Assembly (NCBI GenBank): GCA_964017045.1
Contig: OZ024810.1
Coordinates: forward strand, 6,937,562 to 7,001,561
DNA from: Omphiscola glabra
Lineage: Eukaryota; Mollusca; Gastropoda; Lymnaeidae
DNA length: 64,000 bases
Direction: 5' to 3'
In this document: one piece after another, positions 46,136 through 57,100 of the stretch
Numbering within the stretch: position 1 is the stretch's first letter
How the letters are laid out: the number at the start of each line of letters is the position of its first letter
Translations under genes and position numbers: made by a program
The notes under the pieces: generated by a model
Seen by the model: the letters and a program-made list of their open reading frames with translations, nothing else
The model's database searches: none
What the model was told of the DNA's origin: nothing

Positions 46136-47690
46136 GTTTCATGCAAACATTTCCTGACATCATTGACTCATCTGTTGAATTCTGCCCTTCAGTCTTTTCA
46201 ATTCGTTTTAAAAAAAATAATTAAAAAAATCACAGTTTTGGTTATCATTGATTTTCTAATCTAGTTGTTGGACTACATTAAATGATTTCAAGTGTTCGAG
46301 GTCAACCCTGTAATAGGAACGGACAGTGTGATTTTACATTGATCAAATGGTTCTTGGGGCATTCGAACACTAGCCACTAGCCACGCTATTTATTCTATGC
46401 TGCAATCGGCTATTAAAAGAATAAAATATCAATAAACATTTACTTCATGATAAACACGTCAGGAAAATGTTGTTAAGATAGTTGGTAAAACAAGTAAACC
46501 AAAGAAGCACTTTTAAAGCCAACGTTGTTACTAGCGGTCTGAAACTCCATGGCACACTACGACTACTAATTCTGTTGCGCTGAGTAATACTTTAGATGTC
46601 TAATGTTTAGAAGTCTTGTGTTTAATTGCTCTAATAAAAAAATATGTCTTTGCAAGAATATGTATGTGCAAGCTGATATTGATTTTTAAAAAAAAATATG
46701 TAGAACGCAATAAAACAAAAGAGCAACTCTATTTGGATCATTAAAATAGCAACATCTATTGTTTGGATCTATAAAAAAAATCGTATCTTATCTTACGTTG
46801 ACCTTTTTTTTCGAATGGAATTCATTTAGCAGTCGCTATAATAAATAAAAATATAGTGCTCTAAAATGGATTGTTTGATAAATGAACTAATCGGTAAACG
46901 TATTGGGTCCGCTCTACAGAATCAAGGGCAGATAATATACCTGTGAAAGCTGCTCACTCAAAAAAAAAAAAAACACAAAAAACCCCCAAAATATTTAATA
47001 TTAAAAAAAACAGTTTAAAAAATCTCCCACCCTTTCCGCCACAACCCCCTCCCTCCCGTCACATTTCCTCCCCTCCCTTCCTCCTGCCACACTTCCTCCC
47101 CTCCCTATCCCAACACCGCTGGAATGAGGAAGCTGAGTCAGTGGAGTACTCAACCCCTGTTTCTAGGACATGCACGCACAGTTGTCTTACCTTTGAATCC
47201 AGCCCCACTGAGTAAAGTGTTGGGTTTGGAATATCACCTAGCAGTATTAGCGGTGGCTTTAGTTTATTACCTAAATAATTGGCTGTGTCTTTAACTAAAG
47301 GAGTTGAACTTTTTTAAAATTGAAATTATTTTGGTTGTCTTGGTGTAGCCACTTTGAACTTAGTTCCGTATTAGCCGTAGTAGCTCTATTACAGGCTTGA
47401 CATACTTGTATCGATCGTATATACATATTAAGTTCTCTCATTTTCTGCAACTAGTTTGTGTGTGATGAAGTTTTAGGTGCGGGATTACTTCTAAATGTGA
47501 ATGTACGTCAACACATTTTAATGTTCTTCAACACATCCTTTAGATTCATATGCCGATTAATTGCTGCTGATTTTTAATTTTTAAAATTTTTAAAATTCTT
47601 AACATTCAATTTTAAGCTATATCAGTAGGAATACATGATCGCTTTTAAAAGCCGTCGTGATTTCCCCCATTTGTCAGGTATTTAAATAGT
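46136..47690. other. Non-coding stretch upstream of locus B exon 1
   Basis: AT-rich, with a CCTCCC-rich tract at 47020-47110. No element or gene recognised. Confidence 0.5.
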
Positions 47691-47696
47691 TTGTGT

Positions 47697-47705
47697 TATA
47701 AAGGG
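47697..47705 (+). promoter_or_regulatory. Possible TATA box for the 48.1-kb first exon
   Basis: TATAAAGGG lies about 410 bp before the ATG of the signal-peptide exon, in a repeat-poor stretch. It would imply a ~380-nt 5' UTR. Sequence motif only. Confidence 0.25.
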
Positions 47706-48107
47706 AGGGGGTGTTACATCCTGACAACCCGAGTTCTTTGGTGGTTCAGACGAGATAGAATACAGTTGACCGTACATCTCAGCGTTGTCCTATGCACCTA
47801 CACAGAATTACCACTCGTTGTGCTTGAAGCGGAGTCATTTCTGTGCGTGGTTAATTGCATAATAACCCTATTGCACTAATTGTTGTAGCTGCTGTGTGAC
47901 AGAGATTTTTCCAAAACTGTATTGTGAAGCGCGGTGCAACTGTTAACATTGTTAAACATTTTCATAAAAGTTTTGGCATTTAAGAAGGGAAAAAAAAGTA
48001 ATGGTGATTTGAAGTGATGTGAAGAAAAAAAGCGGGAAACTCATTGTTTGATTTACAAGATAAGAACTGGCCACATTTCAGATTTGGATTAGCGTTATGA
48101 CTAAGAC

Positions 48108-48174
48108 ATGAGTGGATTAACGGATAATTTGCGCCACGGAACCCTGCTGATAGTGTTGGTACTTCTTGTTGCTG
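48108..48174 (+). CDS. Locus B exon 1: signal peptide
   Basis: ATG with G at -3 and an in-frame TAA two codons upstream opens MSGLTDNLRHGTLLIVLVLL and ends VA, phase 1, at donor GTGAGT. A short polar N-region followed by a Leu/Val core is a classical signal peptide. The matching phase-1 acceptor is at 52999. Confidence 0.82.
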
Positions 48175-51100
48175 GTGAGTATTCTCGGTTGTCATGGTAA
48201 CTTGAATAGCTGGTACGTGTGATATTAGAAAAAGCACTCTTTGTTGTCCTAAAAAACTAAGATAGATGTTACATGTGTTGATTGGTGAAGGAAATATTTA
48301 ATTTTACGTTTAATTAAAAAAAAAAGACATTTCCAACATATTAGCCATGGCGCTGTTCATTTGAAAAAGCAGGGGACAATTTGGGGGAGGGGGCGAATTG
48401 TTGACAATGCTATTTTAAAATAATTTGGATGATTTCGATATGTACCATTATAGGTGTAGTTACATTTATGATATACCCTTTTTGGTAAAGGTTATGGTTA
48501 GTGTTGGCATCCCAAATTTCCAGGAACCAGTTCTATAAATGAAGGCAATCTCGAGGAACATATTCTGATTATTTCTTTTCATTTTTCTGATCATTTAAAC
48601 AACCGTTTCGCTAGGCTTGTATAATTTTAAGAACCGCTTCACGTAAACCGGTGTCGGTCGTTAGGATTGAACAGTTAGGATGCCACCACTTTTCATGGGT
48701 AATATTGAAGAAAAGGTATTATAACTGCCTCTTAACTATCTCTATACAATCTTGACATTTGAATGAGGGGGGGGGGGGGGGACGACCCAAGCTGAGATAA
48801 GATTCTTGTTATTTGCTACAGAATTTGAAGATGAGCAAAAAGCAGTCAAAAAAACGATCCCATCCATCGTGGGTTTTGTTTACTCTGCTGTTGTGTGTAA
48901 CCTACACGCTCCCTGACGTGCTGTTGTGTGTAACCTACACGCTCCCTGACGTCCTTGTCTTCTGTCAGAGCCTTTTGCATGACTCACCCACCCTCCTCCT
49001 CTAGCCTAGCTGCGGTTAAATTAAGGCATTTACCGATAGACTTTAAGCCTTTGTATGACTCGTCACCCTCCTCTTCTAGCCTAGCTGGGGTTAAATTAAA
49101 GCATGTTACGGTTTCGTCTCTAAGTGCGACGCCTGCATTTGCGTGATAGAAAACATCAGAAATAACCACTTGGTGTGATAGTATTGAGAGCGCAACCAAA
49201 ATTTTAATCTGGTGCGATGGCAGCACAAACGGGATACTGCCACTTCCTCTGTCTCTCCCTGCCACTTCCTCTGTCTCTCACTGCCTCTGTCTCTGTCTCT
49301 CCCTGCCCCTTCCTCTGTCTCTCCCTGCCCCTTCCGCTGTCTCTCACCGCCTCTGTCTCTGTCTCTCCCTGCCCCTTCCTCTGTCTCTCACTGCCCCTTC
49401 CTCTGTCTCTCCCTGCCACTTCCTCTGTCTCTCCCTGCCACTTCCTCTGTCTCCCCCTGCCACTTCCTCTGTCTCCCCCTGCCACTTCCTCTGTCTCTCC
49501 CTGCCACTTCCTCTGTCTCTCCCTGCCCCTTCCTCTGTCTCTCCCTGCCACTTCCCCTGTCTCTCCCTGTCACTTCCTCTGTCTCTCCCTGCCCCTTCCT
49601 CTGTCTCTCCCTGCCACTTCCTGTCTCTCCCTGCCCCTTCCTCTGTCTCTCCCTGCTACTTCCTCTGTCTCTCCCTGCCCCTTCCTCTGTCTCTCCCTGC
49701 CACTTCCTCTGTCTCTCCCTGCCCCTTCCTCTGCCTCTGTCTCTCCCTGCCCCTTCCCCTGTCTCTCCCTGCCACTTCCTCTGTCTCTCCCTGCCCCTTC
49801 CTCTGTCTCTCCCTGCCCCTTCCTCTGTCTCTCCCTGCCCCTTCCTCTGTCTCTCCCTGCCCCTTCCTCTGTCTCTCCCTGCCCCTTCCTCTGTCTCTCC
49901 CTGCCCCTTCCTCTGTCTCTCCCTGCCCCTTCCTCTGTCTTTGTCTCTCCCTGCCCCTTCCTCTGTCTCTCCCTGCCCCTTCCTCTGTCTCTCCCTGCCC
50001 CTTCCTCTGTCTCTCCCCTCACAAATGTTTACCGTCATCTGACTCACACGTTGAATAGTTCGTCAGCAGTTGCGTGCGCTTTTTTAACATCCACCTTGTC
50101 ATAGTAGAGAAACAACGTGATCTGAGATTGAAACTGGCACATCCCTTGCAATGCGCTCCATACTTCAGATATTGTTGTATCGCCTTCAGCCGACTTAGCC
50201 GCAATTGACCTCATTAAGGTCTAGCCGGAAACTACCCGGTTACAATTTCGCTTTTAGCTCAAAAATTCTTTACATTCTTTACATAATCAAATTATCTAAT
50301 CAAATGATTGTTCAAAAAATGAATTTGATTAGTACTAGATTTAATTATTTAGTTTGTAAACATTCCAACATTGGTTCGGTGGCTGGATGGTGAAAATGTG
50401 TCAATTGTAAACCGGGGATTCCCAGCATATCACAGCAAGCATTACCATTCAACCAACAATGATTTTTCGGAAAAAACATCAGACACAAAACATACCCTAA
50501 ATGGACGCTTAAATTGGAAAACATGTTGAACTTACATCCAGAGTATAGAAACAGCGTATATTACGGGCTGGTGAATATTTACGACTCTATTATCGGCTCT
50601 ATAGTCATGATTAAGTAGTGGTAAAAGTGATGATGGAGTGGTATAGTCATGAATCATGATTAAGAAGTAGTAAAAGTGATGATTTAATAGTTGTGATAAT
50701 GATGCTTGTGTTATCATAGATTCTTGGTTTAAAATTAACATTATTCTGGATCTGATGCGTTAAAAAAATAAAAAAAATTATCACGGTCATTGACCATGCC
50801 ATCATGGATGTTCTTACAAAAGCCGTTGCCAATGCCTTTTATTAAAGGGAGCCTTATTTTGGCGTTTGTCTTTAGTAACTGATCCAAAGGGATTTATAAG
50901 CAAGGGTTTATAAATGTCTGCCATTTCGCTTTCATTAGGTAATCATCTATTTTTGAAAGAATTTGGGTATGGTGAGACACGCGATGTGAGAACCTATTTT
51001 ACACATATAAAAACATTTAACTCGTTTTATAGTTTGTATTTAAGTAACAATCATTTTAAAAGTATGAATTTTAAAAATGTATTAAAAAAGGGACACATTT

Positions 51101-54100
51101 TTTTATATAAAAAAATCAATTAATCATTTGTTTAAAAAAACAACAAAAAGAAAACGGTTATCTGTTTCAAAACCGATAACTGGATTTTCGGTTATAGTTT
51201 AACATCCTTAAAATCCCACAGCATCACTTCGGTATTGCTAATAGTTTCTGGCATATTTAGCATAATCGTTAACCCCCGTTAATTTCTTCCAGAGAGTGAC
51301 TTCCCTTAAAATTCATTTGTTTTTAAATTACCCCCCTCCCCCACCCCTCCAATGCCTGCAGTGACACATCAACACACGTCAACAATCTCATTCCTGTGGC
51401 ACTCCTGATTTCACCCACCTTATCTTTCCCTTGTATCTACACCGTATCTCTCCTACAGGAACCCTGTACCGGGTAGTCAAGGCAGATATTTTTAGCTGAC
51501 CGATGTTTTTATTCTTTTTAGAAATTCAGTCACTCAACACTTTTGACTGTTGGCTTTGAAATGTCAACTTTGTTTTTCTTGTCCCCCTCCCGCAAACTTT
51601 TCAATACTCTTGCCAGTCTTGGATGCAGCAACTGGCATAGAAAATTTTAAAAAAGGGGGGGGGGGGAGAGCATTTTTCGTCCCCTGATAATTTGTTTTCT
51701 TACAGTAGATGGAAGTGTGACTAAAATAGTTCCGCTCCAGACGTCGAGCCGTTCTAGGAAAGCAACAGTTTAGCAACTGGCTGCAGCTTGACATGTTGGA
51801 TAGTATCGTAAAAATTGAACATATTTTGCTGTTATTGTAACAATTAAACATTCTGGATACTAGGCTACTGTAACAAATTATCCATGATATGCTTCTTAAA
51901 GAGTAAAAAAGCGTTTTAAATGTTGGCTTATGTAAAAAAAAAAATAAAACATCTTTTATTATAAGCATTGGTATACGGTATGCATAGTTTTACTTATAAG
52001 TTAATGTAAATAATTTTAGAATTGTGTAAAACACTTAAATATAAGCTTTTCCTCCCAACCCCACACATTGATTTTGATTTAAAAATACATAAATAAAGCA
52101 CTGTAGTATACAAAAAATATTTAAATGTTGCATTTTAAAATTATTTTAAGTTTAAAATTTAAATGTTTTTGTTTTAATGTACCATCCCAAAAACATTAAT
52201 TTAAAAGCACTGTTGAATTAGACAAACAGTTATAGAATATATTGGACCCAGTAGTTTACAGAAGCAGTTACAGAATCTATTGGTCCCAGTAGTTTACAGA
52301 AACAGTTATAGAATATATTGGACCCAGTAGGTAGTTTAGAGAAGCAGTTATAGAATGTATTGGTCCCAGTAGTTTACAGGAGTTATAGAAGCTTAATGTT
52401 ATATTGCAAAAAGTTAATTAAGAAAGGTTATTAAATCATTATTGGTCCCTTGTTACACTACAGTTGCTTGCATCTGGACGCCAGTCAAACCTATTTTACA
52501 ACAATGACCATGTTTTTAGGATAGTCCAGCATGGGCCATTCAGCAATTGGCTTAATTTAAACATGCTTCAGGGGGAATGAAATTTGAATTAGAATTAAGA
52601 TTAATGGCGTCTCTATTTTGAAAGTGAATAATCAGTCATTCTTTAGCAATCTGAAACTTATTGGCATCTTTTACTTTTTCTACCAAATTATTTACACTAT
52701 ATCAAATTGATTTCCTTATTTCAACCCCAATCCAGTTTCACCCCAACTTTGTAAGTGTGCTCTGTATATATCAGTATTTTGTTTACCAGTCTTTAATTAC
52801 ACGTTCATCACAGGCTTACCACCAAAGATGAAACAAAACAATGGCAAAGCAGAACTATTTCTCCTCATTTAAACTATTCAAAGAACCTCATTACGCACTA
52901 ACAAATAATACTTTTTTTCCCTCTTTTATATAAATAAATTCAAATGAGATTCCTAAGTATTCGCCATATAACTTTATTTTAAAAATGTCACTCTGCAGAA
53001 GTTTCTATAATAGATGGCCAAACACCAGCTCCAGAGAGGAGAAGGGTCAAGATTCTGGTTTTCGATGGCCAGGCTTATGTCACTTTCAACTTTGACAAGC
53101 TTCCTCCAAGATTCCTGCAGAGGACAGACACAGAAGATTTTCAGTTCTACTTCCTGTCCCGCAAACCCAATGGCCTTATCTGGCTGCAAGAGGACAGAGA
53201 CAGGAAAATGTATTTGGCCTTAAGGGTAACATTGGAATTATTTTTCATGTTTTAAAAATTTTTCAAAAATAATTTTAAAAAAAAATCATATCAAAACCTG
53301 TTAGTAAAGGGGTCCGCTAACTTTAGTCAGCGGTCCATAATCCTTCTGTCCTGCGTACAGTTTGGTTACCTGTGTAGCAGTGGCAAATATGAAACCAGAC
53401 ATTGACTATCTACATAACCATATACAGGTCCATACTTCCAATTTAAATACTAATAACTTTATTTTGATTAAAATCTTTATATGTTTTAATTTTTTTTCAC
53501 TACAAATAAAATGTATGCATAGGAATATATTCAAATTTCTTACAAGCTATAGTCAGGCCTCAAAATGTGTCCTAGGGACAGTGAACTGGCCCTCTGATTA
53601 AAAAGTTTGAGAACTCCTGGCTTATTACCATGTTTAGCTTAGTGCTATGTTCTGCACCAAGAAGGCCATCTACTTTCAATTTTAGCATATCTTTTTGATG
53701 TGTTAGGCAACTATGAAGACTTTTTTAAATTGGTGTTTACCTCATTTTCACCCCCATATTTGTCCAAGAGCCAGGACAAAATCAAACTTGCTACCCCCTG
53801 GGCTATCAGGCAGACCTCCATGGGTTATCAGGCAGATGTTATATGATTGCGCCACAGGGTTAAAAAGCAGCAAATTATGACATCTTATTGTCACACATAT
53901 AAATGTATATACAAATCATAATTCAATGAAGCACATCATACCTTACCATGTTATACATGCACCTGTTATGTCTTACCATGTCATACATTCACCTGTTGTG
54001 TCTTACCATGTCATACATTCACCTGTTGTGTCCTACCATGTCATACATGCACCTGTTGTGTCTTACCATGTCATACATGCACCTGTTTTGTCTTACCATG

Positions 54101-57100
54101 TCATACATTCACCTGTTGTTTCTTACCATGCCATACATGCACCTTGTGGTGAAAAGTACATCGTCTAGAGGATGAGGTCCCTTCTGTAGCCACAGACAAT
54201 AGTTTCAGAGTCTAAAAAGACTCCTGTTATTCAGCTCCTGGAAAGCTGGTGCTTGTAACGTTTCCTGGCTCCTATAAAGCCGATAGTTTATAAGGGAAAA
54301 CACGTAACGTCGTCTAAGAGTCATCAAATATAGTTTTATTTCTGGTTATGATATAAGTGTTCAAACACATCGCTTTCTTCTCGATAGCCATGTAAAGTGA
54401 CTCAAAATCCAATGAATACACAAAACAGCATTATAAAGTTATACTAAGTCCTCACTCAAAAAAACACTCTGTCGAATCCACACTCAATAATAATCGTTCT
54501 CTCCCCTAATAATAATCTGTCTCTCCTTTTATACCCTTATTGACCATGCACTCGTGATAACAAGAAAAATGTTCACATTCATTCACCACTCTAATGTTTC
54601 CCCAACTCACAACAAACACTTTCTCCCCTGGGCCCCCCCCCCCTTGCCAAGACAGTCATACTCGTGGGAAAATACAGCCAATACCACGAGCACTCCCTTT
54701 CCGTCCCCCAAACATACACACAAAAAAGTAAACACACAATCTGACCGTGACACACCTGTTTTGTCTTACCATGTCATACATGCACCTGTTGTGTCCTACC
54801 ATGTCATACATGCACCTGTTGTTTCTTACCATGCCATACATGACCCTGTTGTTTCTTACCATGTCATACATTCACCTGTTTTGTCTTACCATGTCATACA
54901 TTCACCTGTTGTGTCTTACCATACCATACACGCACCTGTTGTGTCTTACCATGTCATACATTCACCTGTTGTGTCCTACCATGTCATACATGCACCTGTT
55001 TTGTCTTACCATGTCTTACCATGTCATACATGCACCTGTTGTGTCCTACCATGTCATACATGCACCTGTTGTTTCTTACCATGCCATACATGACCCTGTT
55101 GTTTCTTACCATGTCATACATTCACCTGTTTTGTCTTACCATGTCATACATTCACCTGTTGTGTCTTACCATACCATACACGCACCTGTTGTGTCTTACC
55201 ATGTCATACATTCACCTGTTGTGTCCTACCATGTCATACATGCACCTGTTTTGTCTTACCATGTCTTACCATGTCATACATGCACCTGTTTTGTCTTACC
55301 ATGTCATACATGCACCTGTTTTGTCTTACCATGCCATACACGCACCTGTTGAGTCTTACCATGCCATACATGCACCAGTTGTGTTCTACCATGTCATACA
55401 TGCACCTGTTTTGTCTTACCATGTTATACATGCACCTGTTTTGTCTTACCATGTCATACATTCACCTGTTGTGTCTTACCATGCCATACATGTAAACTAT
55501 GTCATCCTTCCTCCCGGGCTGTCTTATTTTATTAATTCAAGACTTACCAATATCTCCAGGATGGCAACCTTGTGTTTGTGAATGATGATGGATCAGGGGC
55601 GCCCGAAGAGATCCCGATAGGCAGACAAACTGGTACACGGTTTGATGATGGGGGTTGGCACTTGTTTAAACTTAGACGTAATGGCAGAAATGTAAGTACA
55701 GAAGACAAAGTTCGTTTGGTGTGTGAGGGTATGGTTGGAAGTCAGCTATTTGAATCTTGCTCATTGTGTGAATAGTGGAGTTAGTATAGCTATAGTCTGA
55801 TTAAAGCCTGATAGTTTAGCTATAATGTGGTGAGTCCTTCATTATTGAAATTGAATACCTTAAAGCTCCACTTATATGTGTAATTCCCCCCCCCCCCCCT
55901 CTCTGTCTGAAGGTACCTTAATAAAAGAATCTTATCTAATCTTGTATAAATTTAGTGCAAGATTTGAGTACATATCTAGAGAACTAGATTGTGTTTGTGG
56001 CAAATAATCACTCCTATGGAATCACTACATTATCAATAAAACTATGTTGTCAAATTAATTGAAAAAGGAAACTTTGTTTATTCCTACTCTTGAATGATGT
56101 CTTGGTCTACTAGATCAAAATTACTGTTGACGATCGCCATGAGCAGAACTACATTTTTGCAAGAGATGTGCATTTCTTGACAGGCGGTGCCACGGTGTAC
56201 CTAGCTGGGACGCAAAACACCTATGAGTCAACGAATGGTCGAATTCGAGATAACTTAAATGGTGGTATGGCACTGGTAAGCTATAATCTGAATGTTTTAA
56301 ATTCAGCCATAGCGTGTATTTTTTTTCTCACCTTGTTGTTTTTATTTATTTTTCTTACATGAAACTTTGTTAGCAAACTAGTGTAGAGAATGATGGTCAT
56401 CTGAGTGACTTTGTTAGCAAACTAGTGTAGAGAATGATGGTCATCTGAGTGACTTTGTTTACATCTAGTGTAGTGAATGATGGTCATCTGAGTGACTTTG
56501 TTTACATCTAGTGTAGAGAATGATGGTCATCTGAGTGACTTTGTTTACAACTAGTGTAGAGAATGATGGTCATCTGAGTGACTTTGTTAGCAAACTAGTG
56601 TAGAGAATGATGGTCATCTGAGTGACTTTGTTTACACCTAGTGTAGAGAATGCTGGTCATCTGAGTGACTTTGTTTACACCTAGTGTAGAGAATGATGGT
56701 CATCTGAGTGACTTTGTTTACATCTAGTGTAGAGAATGATGGTCATCTGAGTGACTTTGTTTACACCTAGTGTAGAGAATGATGGTCATCTGAGTGACTT
56801 TGTTTACATCTAGTGTAGAGAATGATGGTCATCTGAGTGACTTTGTTTACATCTAGTGTAGAGAATGATGGTCATCTGAGTGACTTTGTTTACATCTAGT
56901 GTAGAGAATGATGGTCATCTGAGTGACTTTGTTTACACCTAGTGTAGAGAATGATGGTCATCTGAGTGACTTTGTTTACATCTAGTGTAGAGAATGATGG
57001 TCATCTGAGTGACTTTGTTTACATCTAGTGTAGAGAATGCTGGTCATCTGAGTGACTTTGTTTACACCTAGTGTAGAGAATGATGGTCATCTGAGTGACT

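Noticed and set aside
49204..50104. Open frames up to 295 codons on both strands
   Set aside because: Product of a 22-bp C/T repeat lacking stops in most frames; repeat content only.
53926..55581. Open frames up to 201 codons with YHVIHAPVVS-like repeats
   Set aside because: 30-bp minisatellite with a multiple-of-three period; split by an LTR and intronic to locus B.
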